From Paragorgia papillata (taxonomy: Eukaryota > Cnidaria > Anthozoa > Scleralcyonacea > Coralliidae), in the NCBI GenBank assembly GCA_035771165.1, contig JAWNZC010000114.1, forward strand, positions 1,533,501-1,597,500: a stretch of DNA of 64,000 nt. Direction: 5' to 3'. Of the stretch, positions 23,155 to 34,530 are shown piece after piece. Below the pieces are notes generated by a model. The model ran no database searches, had not been told where the DNA came from, and saw only the letters and a list, made by a program, of their open reading frames with translations. Positions within the stretch are counted from its first letter, which is position 1; each line of letters begins with the position of its first letter. Position numbers and translations under genes: made by a program.

Positions 23155-23917
23155 TATTAAATTATTGCGCTTTCCTCCAAGTTTATTTGAGTGAGAAATG
23201 TCTTTATAGGTTTACAAGCAAATGTGGTTGTATGTAGCTTTTAATCTGTTTGTAGTAAGATTGGTACACAAAGATAGATGATCTCTTAGCAACCGTCTGA
23301 CAAAGTTCTTTAGCGGATCAAGTTGATTGATTTGCGCAAGGATCAATCAATAATACATGCATAATGAATGCCCTTCGTTAATGAATGCCATATGCTCATC
23401 TCAGAGAAAACGCTAGAGGGGGAGGGGGAGGAAGGATGGAAGGAAGGAAGGAAGGAAGGAAGGAAGGAAGGAAGGAAGGAAGGAAGGAAGGAAGGAAGGA
23501 AGGAAGGAAGGAAGGAAGGAAGGAAGGAAGGAAGGAAGGAAGGAAGGAAGGAAGGAAGGAAGGAAGGAAGGAAGGAACTTACAGTCAATCACTTAATCAA
23601 CCGATAGATTGATTAATCAATCGATAGATTGATCAACTGATCATCAATTATAATAGATCTATTGGTCAATCAACCAACTAAGAAAAACGTATCATATGTC
23701 CAGTTTTCGGGTAATAATTCCATGTCCTAAATAACCCAAGGTACTTCATGAAAGCCTGACCCCAACACACGCCCTAATCCTAACCAATAAATTCGTGAAT
23801 ATAGGACATGGATTTATAACCAGTTTTGGTGCATCAGTGCATGACAGCGCACTGGCCTGGAACTAGAGTACATAAATCAGAGATTGTAAAAAAATCTGAC
23901 AATTTGTTGCCATAAAA
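23155..23917. promoter_or_regulatory. Divergent EFCAB6/ZSWIM8 intergenic region with (GGAA)n
   Basis: This 763-bp head-to-head interval separates the two start codons. It contains an uninterrupted (GGAA)n tract of about 35 units at 23437-23577 and a tgatt/aatca-rich stretch behind it. GGAA is the core of ETS-factor sites, so the tract may act on either promoter, but that is inference. Confidence 0.55.
23437..23577 (+). repeat. (GGAA)n microsatellite, about 35 units
   Basis: This is a perfect tetranucleotide run. It lies about 285 bp upstream of the EFCAB6 start and about 340 bp upstream of the ZSWIM8 start. Confidence 0.98.
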
Positions 23918-26900
23918 GTGAAGAAAAAAACACAGCATAAAATGGATGTTGACGTGGATTTGGGTCACACCGATTCCGGGGAGAATAATGACGGCACATT
24001 TTCCTTTGACGACAGTGATAGGTTTGACGAGATGTCGTTATGTTCATGGATTTCTGAACCCGAAATTTCTTGTGGAAATTGGCGAGGATGGAAACGAAGC
24101 ATCTCCAATGCGGCGGCTACGGAGAATAATATTCCATTAAAATACACCCAACCAAACGTTGAGACTTTAATTGAACTATGTTCAAAACTAGTTGCAGCAA
24201 CTGTCTCATTTGAAGTCGTTGAAAAGACTTATCCAAATCTACCAGAACAGCTTCAGTTGAGAATAGCTTTTTGGTCTTTCCCTCGTAATGATGATAATAT
24301 TCGATTGTATTCATGTCTAGCCAATGGTTCCGCCGAAGAATTTCAGAAAGGAGAGCAACTGTATCGAGCTAAAGCCGTCAATGAACCGTTACAGATAGGT
24401 AAGTATAGCTGGGGAGACTTCTATAAATTGTTAATTTCTATTTGAGATGTGACTTTCTTTCCAAAAGAAATGACAGCTGGTCCTTGTCGCACGAAAGTTG
24501 GCCATTGAAAAATATATTCTTCTCTTTTGAACATTTCAAGATATAGAATTAATGAATCTCTAATTACAAATGTCGAAAAACTAAAGTGTTTATAAAATTA
24601 AAGTTATATTTTATGTAGATTTTGAATAAAATGAAAATGTATTTGTAGGACATCTTTCACTGGATGTTTGTCTTTTGTAGTCAGGCACAACTCAGGCATA
24701 GGTAGCCTGCATTGCAGGTGTTTATTTGCAAAGGGGAGGGAGGGTGGGTGGATAGATTGTGACTTAGTAAAAATTGTCTGGCGTCAGACAGCGTAATGTA
24801 CAATATAAATAAAGAGGCTGTTTTGGGCCAGCTCAAGTAGGAATGGGTTAATGAAGGAGAATGGGGCAGGATTGAAGATAATCCATTCAAACCAGTCAAT
24901 GTCATCAATTTTTGTGACTACTGCTGATGAAGGTCAGTGGTAGGCATAATGTCAGCGTGTTTCTTGCTTGCCTGACTGCATTTGCATCATACTCAACACC
25001 AGATATTTGACATGACCGATACTTGACATGATTGCCATATAGTCGACAATATGCATAGTCACATGTATGCATTGTGGACCTTTTTTTGTTTTATGTTTTT
25101 TGAGGAATGATTCTGAAATATTCTTTGCTTCAGGTTTTCATTTAAGTGGCAAGGTCTTTCCACCAACACCAAGTACTTGGGTTGCAGGTAACAGTTCTGA
25201 GCATGCTCAGTCGTATAAACCAGCAGTGGTATTTGATCGAGGTCATGTGACTTCATGTATGTGTTCATGCAGTCCATCTGCTGCGTGGTGCTGCCATATT
25301 GTTGCACTGTGTTTGCACAGAATACATCAGCCACAAAGTGTATCATTAAGACCACCAGTTTCTGAATCCCTCTCAAGACTACAGAGAAATCAACTGCAAA
25401 AATTCTCACAATATCTCATCAGCGAGCTGCCCCAGCAGGTATGTTTGTACTATTAGCCATTAGGCGACACCAGGGCCTTTAAATGAGGTTGTACAATGGT
25501 TTGGCAGACTTCAGGAGATTGTGGTGTGTTGATTCTGCAGTAGAAGCTATTTGTCTGGTATTCTCATACATTTACAAACATTAAATACCCTTGATTGTTC
25601 CAGGCTGAGAAATGATTCTATTGAAATTCATTGCTTGTTTTTGTTAATTCCTTTTTAGCTCTTGCCTTATGCTCAACAGTTGCTGGATCAACTGCTTCTG
25701 TCAAATGAGTCATCAATCAACACATTGTCTGGTGCTCCTGGTAAGAAAACAATTTGAAAGTTCTGTGGTGAAGGGAAAAGGGGTGAAGGAAGGAGGGAGG
25801 GAGGGAGGGAGGGAAGGAAGGAAGGAAGGAAGGAAGGAAGGAGGGAGGGAGGGAAGGAAGGAAGGAGGGAGGGAGGGTGGGAGGAAGAAAGAAAGGAGGG
25901 GGGAAGGAGGATGTTAAGGAGGGAAGGAAGAAAGAAAGAAAGGAGGAGGGAAGGAAGGAGGGAGGGAGGAAGTTAAGGAAGGAAGGAGGAAGGGAGGCAG
26001 GCAGGGAGGGAAGGAAATAAGTGTTTTTATATATTTCTTCTCCTAGACCCAACTGCTGGTCCTTCTGCGGAACACAAAACTCAATGGTGGATGGATGAGA
26101 AAGTTCTTCGTGACAATGTCAGGAAGATGTTGTCCAAATTTTGTGGCCCAGGTCCGTTTGTTTTAGAAGAAATCTACAACTTGCAATTTGCATCTACTGC
26201 TCCTCCAACAGCTGCTGAATGGTAAGGACAAAAATTTGCGCATGCGTGCATTGTCATGCACCTTGGGTCATCGAGATCAGTGACACATAATATGATGTCA
26301 TTTTGTTATTCTGTGTGTTTATTTTTCCAACAGGTCCAATCTTTTGCGATCACTGACAGGTCGTGAGCCTGAAGGCATGTGGAACTTGCTATCTATTGTA
26401 CGAGAGCTGTTTCAACACAGGGATCCCAATGCCGTGGAACTGTTAACGTTTCTGACACAAGAGTGTTTGTCATTGGAACAGATTATTGCGTGGTGGTTCT
26501 GTAGCCGAAGCCAGGTGTCTGGTAGAAGTCACACATTTTTCAGCAGCAACAATAATCGTAACTATAGAAATAATATTAATACTGCTAGCACGGAAATGAC
26601 AAAACATGCTTGTGCAAGTTTTTGTGATGAGCTTGTCGTTCTTTGGCGTTTTGCTTGTCTTGATCCGACTTTGACGGCTTCTGGAAGGCAGAACTTGAAG
26701 GAGAAACTGGAGGAATGGCATAGAAAAACCGTTGAGAAAGCAAAAAATGGTAAGGAACTTGGTTGCTTCCTTCCTTCCTTCCGTCCTTCCTTCCCTTCTG
26801 TAGTTCCTTCCTTCCTTACTTCCGTTTCTTCCTTCCGTCCCTTCCGTTTCTTCCTTCTTCCGTCCCTTCCTTCCTTCCTTCCTTCCTTCCTTCCTTCCTT

Positions 26901-29900
26901 CCTTCCTTCCTTCCTTCCTTCCTTCCTTCCTTCCTTCCTTCCTTCCTTCCTTCCTTCCTTCCTTCCTTCCCTCCTTCCTCCCTCCCTTCATTCCCTCCCT
27001 CCCTCCCTTCCTTCTTTCCTTCCTTCCTTCCTTCCCTTTCTTCCTCCCTTCCTTCTTTCTCCTCCTTCCGTCCCTTCCTTCCTTCCTTCCTTCCTCCCTT
27101 CCTTCCTTCCTTCCTTCCTCCCTTCCTTCCTTCCTTCCTCATCCATGTAACCTAAACTCTTCACATTTCTAGCTCGTTTCCTTGGAGAACGTGTGCATGC
27201 TTTTGGCCGAGCTGTTGAACATTTCCCAGGATTCACAATGGCCATCGAGGCTTGCTCCTTGGACTGGTCCTGCATTCATTTAGACTCACAAAATGGGCAA
27301 ACATGGCGTTGTGTATTCACCAACCAGACAGGATACTGTCTCACAGCCTGGAAAGACAGCTAGAATATCGTCTCATTCCAGTAATGATTCGATTGAAAGG
27401 TAGGCACAGAAGATACCACACAAGACAACTAGGAGTGAATTGAAGTGCTGCGTAGACAGTGTTTTAGATAGAGCAAAGTGAAAAAGTGGGAAAATTGGTA
27501 ACGAAATACTGACGTTTTGAGCAGAGCCCCAGAGTAAAATGTAGAGTCAATTGAAGACTTCTTGCTGGAAGTCAGTATTATATTCATATACATGTTTTCC
27601 AATAGTGATTAAGAAACTTTTCTTGCAGTCTGGAGAATACGACGATCGCGAGTGTTTCTGAACATAAGAAGTCAGAACTAGCATCAACGATTGTCAAAGT
27701 CCATTTGCCTATAGAGGACCTGGATGAAGACATCGACATTTTCTGCGCGAGGACTGAAGCGCTCCAGGTACAGTGTTTTATCAGATTTCAAACTGCAAGT
27801 GTGTTGAATAGCTTCAAAAGCGACCCATTTAGTAAGTTCGTTTGCGTAGTAAGTTTGAAAAACAACGTTGTCAATGTTTAAGCCGAGAAAATCAAAGCTA
27901 AAGTTTATGTAAATCAGGGGGATTATTTATGATTATCAGGTATAAAACCACCGATATGGTACTGATTTCCTTTGTATTTCCCTCAGGAATTATTGATGAG
28001 TTTTTGAAGTAATATTTAAAGGATAAAGGATAAAGGACTGGGTGGCTAATCATCCTTACTTGCAGCCATGCAGCGGCTGAATTACGAAGGACGCAGATCA
28101 ACGTAGCCGTGTCGAGGCATATCAAAGGCGCTCCAAGCAGCCACCAACGACACAGTTCAGACCACGGATCACAGCTAAGATGTTAGGTGTTGATTTTATG
28201 GAGGGAGGAAAACCGGAGAACCCGGCGAAAAGCCCTCGAAGCACAGGAGAGATCAACTACAACTCTACCTCTACTCACATGAGTCCAAGCTCGACAACGG
28301 GGTCAATCCCAAGCGGTCACCCATCCAAGTACTAACCCCGTCTAACCGGGCTTAACGTTTTGGTGAGAAGCAGCGCGCTAACAGCACCGCCACCCGTACT
28401 CCCCTAAAGCACGGGTGGCGGGTGCTAACACTAAACCCTCTGTTCTCTTTCACGTCAGGTTCATGGATACCCAGAAGCGAGTTGCGCAGCTGCGTCTGTT
28501 GCGGAGAAGATCCTTGCTGAGAACGGCTCTGGAAAGGAACCAAAAGAGAACAGTGGCTGTATTCCTGAAGAAGCTGACTTCTTTATTAAAACTACGGTAG
28601 TGAAAGCTGCGTTCTTGTGTGCGGTGTTGTCCCTGGAGCCTTCTAAGCATCACTTGGCGTTCAAGATTGGGATTTTTGGTCTGCAGGTCCCAAGGAAACC
28701 GGCCAAGAGCAAAGCATTAGAGGTAAACCACGTAATGGTTCTAGCGACTCTTATGACGCTTACCATTTCACATGCCGTATGGCGTGCGACGGTGCGAGTT
28801 AGGTGCAATAACACGCAAAAAGCGTACAATATATATCACACAAAACGCAGACAATTCCAAGTTATTACCGAGACAAGATCCCATCCTCCTAAACAATGCC
28901 ACCGCTAGTTTCTCATCCGCTTACATCACGCTTCACTTGCGCGACCGTTACGAGACCGTTACGACCAAATGGAAACCAAACTTCATTCCCTATTTAGAGT
29001 GTGTAAAAACGTAGAGTGTTGCGTGATTTCCGAGATTTTTAGCAACGAAATACTGACGTTTGGAGCGGAACCCTTCATCAAAGTAAAATGTGTCTGTTAT
29101 TTAATTCATACAACTATGGTATATAAACTGATGTGGTTCCCGTAATTTATAATCAATGTTAACCACTGTGATTCTATCATTGTATTTTCAGGTCAAACTA
29201 GCCAACCGGGAAACAGAATTGGTTGGTTTATTAAAGAAACTACCACTGGGAAAAGCAGAGCTTGCGGTGGTGAGAGAACGAGCAGAATTATTGTGCCAGG
29301 GAAGACTGGATCGAGGAAAAGCTGTGCTACCTATTAAGTTAGCGATATTTTTATTCCAAGTGTTGGTAAAGAGCATTGAACAATCTGAGGAGGATAAGGA
29401 ACTGGGATTCAAAGTTGCTCTATCAGCCTTGAGTATGTATCAGTAAAACTACACTGCTTTAGTATTACGTTCATAGAGATCATATAAATAGTAGAGGGGG
29501 CATTGGCGGGAAAATTTGGTAACCACATGGCAGCCGCCATTACCTATGATATTTCAGTCAATTGGTTGGCAAATGTACTAGACCCAGTCCTTTGCCAACC
29601 AACGCGCCTAGTGTTTGCCTCCAAAAAAATCCAAGATGGCGGCGTTCAATTGGTTACCCGCGGTTGGCTGAAATTAAGATAGGATGCCCCCTCTAGTATT
29701 TATATGATCTCTATGGTTACGTTGTGTTATGCACATATAATCCTACAGTAGCTTACCATACCACGGGCTGTACCATAACATTAAACCTACCCCTACCATG
29801 CATGCTGCATACCGTACCACGCCCTGCGCTATTATAATATGCCATACCACACCATACAATGGCTACTATAACCTTAATATACCATATACACCATAACATA

Positions 29901-32900
29901 CATGGTACCATACATTGCACTACCATAACCTGTCTCACCATACCATACAATGGGCTACTATAACCTTCAACGTACCCCTACCATGCATTACACTACCATA
30001 ATCTGGTCCACATCCTGCAGTATCATACCCTGCGCTACCATAACCTGCCTCGCCATACCGTACAAAGGGATACTATAAACCTACCATACATATCACACTA
30101 CACCAAACCATACTCTGCTGCACTAACCTGTTTCTTCTGTTTAGGGATGAAGGCAGACGTGTTGGAAACTGAGTACCCGATGCTTTGCGAAGGCACTCGT
30201 CGTCAACGTGGAGAACTAGCGTTAGCATTACTGGATTATGCAAAGGACAATCCTGTCTGCTTACAGCAAGTTAAGGAATGTCTACTGGACGAAAAACGAT
30301 ACCGTTTAGAAAAGCATTCGCGCGGACAGCGTAAACGAAATGACAAGAGAAAACGAAAAACTCGTAGTAATAAAAGTGTGGTAGAGAAACGAGGAGGGTT
30401 TGGAGTTCCATCCACAAGGTGAGGAGGTGTGTTGTAGGGGTGATGTGGTGTGTTGTAGGGCGAAGAGGTGTGTTGTAGGGGCGATGTGGTGTGTTGTAGG
30501 GTGAGGAGGTGTGTTGTAGGGTGAGGTGGTGTGTTGTAGGCTGAGGAGGTGTGTTGTAGGGTGATGTGATGTAGGGTAGGGTGATGCGATGGAGTGTAGT
30601 GTCGTCTGGTGTTGTGTGATGTACAGTGTGGTGTAATGAAGCGTGATGTGCAGTGCAGTGTAGTGTAGTGTAGTGTAGTGTAGTGTAGTGTAGCGTAGTG
30701 TAGTGTAGTGTAGTGCAGTGCAGTGCAGTGCAGTGCAGTGTAGTGCAGTGTAGTGTAGTGTAGTGTAGTGTAGTGTAGTGTAGTGTAGTGTAGTGTAGTG
30801 TAGTGTAGTGTAGTGTAGTGTAGTGTAGTGTAGTGTAGTGTAGTGTAGTGTAGTGTAGTGTAGCGTAGTGTAGCGTAGTGTAGCGTAGTGTAGCGTAGTG
30901 TAGTGTAAGTAAGTGTAAAGTATTACAGTGCAATGAAGCGTAGAATAATAAAAGCTCCTAGTTGTTTAGGCTTCTACTTAATTGGTCATCAATTTTGTTT
31001 TGAAGGCATACGTCTAATGGCGATGAAGATGTTTCTAGCGCCATTCCTGAATGCAAACCTTCGACATCAAAAGCTACATCGGAAACGAATTCCTTAAAAC
31101 TCTCAACATCCAACACTGATTCCTCAGAGTCGCGACAAAGCTCATTGAGTTCGTGTTTGTCCGACGAGTCGTCGCTTCACGATGAATTCCGAGTGGGTCA
31201 CGGAGCCGACAGTGGGAGAGACTCGGATAGTGATGCCCGTGAATCCAACCAAGCTGTCAATGCGGATATTGTTACTGAAGGACAATCGTCCCGGGAGAAG
31301 TGTAGCGACGGTGAAGTAGGTTCTTGGAGGGACCATTCTCCGGGAGAAGAGTGGGGGACTGGAGCGAATCAGCAGAGCATTGATGATTATGAAGCGGGAT
31401 GGGAGGAGAGTAGTGGTGGACCATTTGGGAACAAATGTGATAAAAAGCGATCTGATAGGACTGAAGACCAACATGCGGATGGTGATCAAACTAACGTACT
31501 TCAGGATAATTTGGAAAACGAGAATGAAGCGCGTTTCGGTAAGGGTAAACAAGGTGGACGAACGAATGAGACGAAAGGGAAGAAAGGAAGAAAGAAGAAA
31601 GGAAGATCATACCATGCCCACAGATCGCTGGAAGCTGAGGCACATTTCACGTTTGAACTTGCCAAGAAAGTTTTAATGTTAGCTGGAGGAGCCACTCCAT
31701 CACCTTCCATATTTGGTCAAGTAGAGCAAGCGAACAACGTGACGCATTCTATCTGTAACCGCTCCTTGCAACTTTGCGCATTCGAGTTAGGTCTGTGCGC
31801 TTTGGGGTTGCATAATACCACGTGTGTTAACTGGCTTTCGCGCACCTACTCTGCGCATGTGTCGTGGATCTCGGTCCAGGCCCTAGAGTTGGGAAATGTT
31901 GCGTTGACCATTCTTCTGGAGCAGTGGGAAGGCAATTTGACTCCGTCGGAGGTGGCGTCGATTGCCGATCGTGCGTCGAAATCGAACGACCAGAGCACTG
32001 TGCAAAAAGCTGCGCAGTTGGCCTTATCTTGTCTGGATATGGCGCACACGTTGAACCCAGGCCACATCCAGCGTGCTCTCACTCAATGTAAGGAACAAAG
32101 CGCCGAACTCTTGGAAAGAGCCTGTCTGGCTATTGAGTCAGCGGCGAGAGGTGGCGGCGTGTATCCCGAAGTGCTTTTCGAGGTTGCTAAACTTTGGGAG
32201 TTTCTCTACGAGCAAACTCACCCACAAGAAAACGAAGAGCAACAGAGCAATCCTGCTCCACGTGCATCCCACGAACCACGTGCATCCCACGAACCACGCG
32301 CGTCTCACGAACCACGCGTGCCCCACGAGCAACGCGCAGCTGACGAAACGCGTGGACGTTCGTCAAGTAACCCTCACCCACCAACACAGCCGGTTGTTTT
32401 CAGGATGGCTCGGATGGGCCTTGGTGCCCACCATGGGCACGGAGATTATATCGTGTGTGTTCCATTCCCTAGTCCAGAGCAGATGGTTCAGCAGCAAGTT
32501 TCACAACAGGTCCAGCACTTGGTCGAGAACTACCAGTCATCGGGGGCCTGGGGAGGACAACCTCAGGTGGCATACCAGCTAGCGAGTGCTTACCGCGTGG
32601 GAATGTTGGCACTAGAAACATTAGGCCGACGAACACCCGATGATCAACCCAACTCAGCGTTTTCCAAGAATCCTCCTTGCACCGCAGATATTCATTGGCT
32701 CTGCTCGATTTCCAATAAAGTTGGAATGTCGTCATTACAGCAGTTTTGTAGAACGAGTGTAAACGCCATCCACAGTCCCTTTGTGTTGCACGATTTAGCA
32801 CTCGAGGCCGCTGGTTTGATGGCGAAGTCCAACCCGAGTCAAATAGCTTTTCATTTACGTTCGCCAAGCTTGAGCCCGTTGGTGCAGAAGTGCCTGATGA

Positions 32901-33118
32901 AGTTCAGCCAGTGCGTGCAGCAAAACCTAACGAACTTACCAAAGTCTGAATATCCGGAGTTTGTAGAACTTATCATGCACGCGCGCGGTGCCTACTGCAT
33001 GGCACCTGGAGGCATGACGCAATTTAATGACTTACTGCAATCTGTTCGACGAAGTACGTCTAAGAAGAAAGATCTATGGCAGAAAATTACTACAGGTCTT
33101 GCCCAGTACCAGAAGTAA
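23918..33118 (+). CDS. ZSWIM8: ZSWIM8 (EBAX-1/Dorado) cullin-RING substrate receptor, 11 exons
   Basis: ZSWIM8 recruits Argonaute loaded with miRNA on trigger RNAs to a cullin-elongin E3 ligase, causing target-directed miRNA decay. Exons: 23918-24398, 25134-25438, 25659-25740, 26047-26221, 26334-26749, 27173-27399, 27629-27767, 28459-28722, 29192-29432, 30145-30418, 31006-33118. About 1571 aa result if one extra base in exon 6 is allowed for; human is 1837. Diagnostic matches include FSFDDSDRFDEMSLCSWISE, LQLRIAFWSFP and RLYSCLANGSAEEF. The SWIM finger (about 199-216; SCMCSCSPSAAWCCHIV) keeps the Cys/His ligands. WNLLSIVRELF and, at the C-terminus, GVYPEVLFEVAKLW and AYRVGMLALETLGRR also match. 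An upstream Met at 23918 is used; Met at 23942 is an alternative. Exon 6 appears frameshifted at 27290-27293. Exon 11 has a short RASHEP tandem repeat (about 32260-32320). AATAAA lies at 33518. Confidence 0.95.
25783..26022 (+). repeat. (GGAA/GGGA)n purine tract in ZSWIM8 intron 3
   Basis: About 240 bp of almost pure purine (ggaa, ggga, gaaa units) fills most of intron 3. It is complementary in type to the pyrimidine tract in intron 5. Confidence 0.97.
26760..27142 (+). repeat. (CCTT)n pyrimidine tract in ZSWIM8 intron 5
   Basis: About 380 bp of ccttcctt with ccct and ccgt variants fills nearly the whole intron. A perfect core of about 26 units runs through 26866-26970. It begins 10 bp after the exon 5 donor and is open in several frames, giving artificial SFLPSFLP-type peptides. 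Confidence 0.97.
27440..27545. repeat. Foldback family 2 fragment
   Basis: It shows gtgctgcgtagacagtgttt, agagcaaagtgaaaaagtgg and aacgaaatactgacgtt in ZSWIM8 intron 6. The first block matches the tail of the family 4 elements. Confidence 0.55.
28020..28422 (-). mobile_element. 5S rRNA-derived SINE-like element in ZSWIM8 intron 7
   Basis: On the minus strand the segment around 28303-28358 matches the 3' half of 5S rRNA: gttaagcccggttagac, then gtacttggatgggtgacc. This is the internal promoter region of a Pol III gene. A non-5S body (with ttctccggttttcctccc) and ggataaaggataaagga at the far end follow. Too little of the 5' half of 5S remains for a real 5S gene, so a 5S-derived SINE is the likely identity. 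Confidence 0.65.
29005..29090. repeat. Foldback family 2 fragment
   Basis: It has gtagagtgttgcgtg, agcaacgaaatactgacg and gagcggaacccttcatc in ZSWIM8 intron 8. Confidence 0.55.
29472..29716. mobile_element. MITE with 33-bp inverted ends in ZSWIM8 intron 9
   Basis: The ends tagagatcatataaatag + tagagggggcat and their complement at 29680-29714 are almost identical. The interior has ggcagccgccatt and aagatggcggcg, also inverted. It is about 245 bp and non-coding. Confidence 0.7.
29745..30125. repeat. Degenerate taccatac repeat
   Basis: Imperfect units of ccataccac, taccataac and caatgggctactataacc recur in ZSWIM8 intron 9 up to the exon 10 acceptor. Confidence 0.75.
30419..30910 (+). repeat. 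(GTGTA)n array in ZSWIM8 intron 10
   Basis: A gtgttgtagggtgaggag-type block starting right after the donor grades into a long pure gtgta/gtgca pentanucleotide array (30650-30906). Confidence 0.97.
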
Positions 33119-33230
33119 TCTAAGACAGTGAAATGTCAAACTGAATACTGGACACTAGATTGTTATGTTGCCCAGTACCAAAAGTGAGTGTGAAGTTTCC
33201 AATGTCAAACTACTGGACATTGAATTATGT
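33099..33230 (+). repeat. Tandem duplication across the ZSWIM8 stop codon
   Basis: Two imperfect copies of about 65 bp, starting at 33099 and 33164, both begin ttgcccagtacca. Both continue through aatgtcaaact and tggaca to attatg/gttatg. The first contains the last codons and TAA stop, and the second is in the 3' UTR. Confidence 0.7.
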
Positions 33231-33517
33231 TCTCTTAAACAGAGTGTTGGGAATGAGAAAAAAGTGACGTTTTCGGCACTGAATCTGAAAAATCATTTCT
33301 AACGAAACCTTTCTTGTAAATTCTATAATATTCTATTACGTGTGAAATTTCAAGAAGCTGAATTCTAGAAAACCTTTTGAATTATTCTGCGAATTCTGAA
33401 AAAAATGAATTTCTAGAAATTGTTATATGTGTGTATTATAACAGAAAAAAATACTGAGTTGTATAGAAAACCTTTTCTGTAAACATTATTGTGTGTTATT
33501 CAGTTATATTATATTGA

Positions 33518-33523
33518 AATAAA
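33518..33523 (+). terminator. Polyadenylation signal of ZSWIM8
   Basis: AATAAA lies 400 bp after the ZSWIM8 stop codon, just before an inserted foldback element. Confidence 0.45.
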
Positions 33524-33528
33524 AGTAG

Positions 33529-33716
33529 CGTGCTGCGTAGGCAGTGTTGAAACAACAATCGAAATATAGTAAGGTTAGATATACTTCCGAAACAGAGAAC
33601 GTAGGATTCTAACGTTTCGAGCGAAGGCCCTTCGTCAGAGAGAAACGACAAAGGGCCTTCGCTCGAAACGTTAGACTCCTACGTTCTCTGTTTCGGCAGT
33701 ATATCTAACATTATAT
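33529..33716. mobile_element. Foldback MITE family 4 copy
   Basis: The tail tagcgtgctgcgtaggcagt is followed by acaatcgaaatatagtaagg and inverted arms of gccgaaacagagaacgtag/aacgtttcgagcgaaggc. This is the same order as at 15357-15601 but reversed. It sits between the convergent ZSWIM8 and ATAD1 3' ends. Confidence 0.8.
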
Positions 33717-34530
33717 TTCAATTATATTATATTGAGCTTGGTACAAATATAAAAAAATTTTTTTTCCTTTCTGACATCTCTTCAGTCTTTAGTTCTAAAT
33801 TAAAATCAATTTGAGTAGTTGTTGTTGGGAAATTTAAAACGAAAGCAATGCCATCCGAAGAGTAACGGATTAAACGTCTTAAACTATATGTTATCATAGT
33901 CGTTCTCATAGTCAAATTTTTCACTATGACGGACACTATAGTCCAGTCGTCTTCAAATTTGTTAGAAGAGTTATTAGACAAGATGGTCTAGACATAAGGT
34001 ATATATGCATACACAAGTCGTGTACATATACTTCTCAAACTCAATAATTCACGAGGAAAACATTTATTACAAACAATATTCCGGCATTAAGGGGGATGTA
34101 CATGAAATATTGTTTGCAATTGATTTTCTTTTCATGACAATATATATATTTTCCAAGTTGCACAAGTGGTTGTAATTAATTAGCATTTTTATTGCGGGTT
34201 TTATCTTGAGTTTATACGGGTATCCATGTGACGTATTTTTTTAATTGGATGTCTATATTTTATAAAAAATAAATATAGCCTACTTGTAGACCCCCTACAC
34301 TTACACGTAGGCTAATAAAAATACTGTATATATATATACAGAAGGAGAGAAGTGATTGATATGATGCTCTTGCTTTTTCTTGGCAGAATTTTCAGTTGTT
34401 GAGGAGATTGTGTTTAAGTCTTTATAACCCTGACCTTTCCCTGTGTTGACTCTCAAGTCATCTGGCATTAGTCAGAATAAAATTGTCTTGACGTTAGCCA
34501 CAGATTGTGAGTTGTTTCGCCAATTTACAT

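Noticed and set aside
26344..27155. Ser/Phe/Leu/Pro-repeat extension of the ZSWIM8 exon 5 frame
   Set aside because: It is intron 5 read-through of (CCTT)n. A good donor at 26750 and exon 6 at 27173 continue the family match.
28303..28358. 5S rRNA gene on the minus strand
   Set aside because: Only part of the 3' half matches, with substitutions and no 5' half; it is a derived element.
30271..30933. 220-codon Thr/Leu/His/Tyr-repeat minus-strand frame
   Set aside because: It is antisense to ZSWIM8 exon 10 and the (GTGTA)n array, a pure repeat translation.
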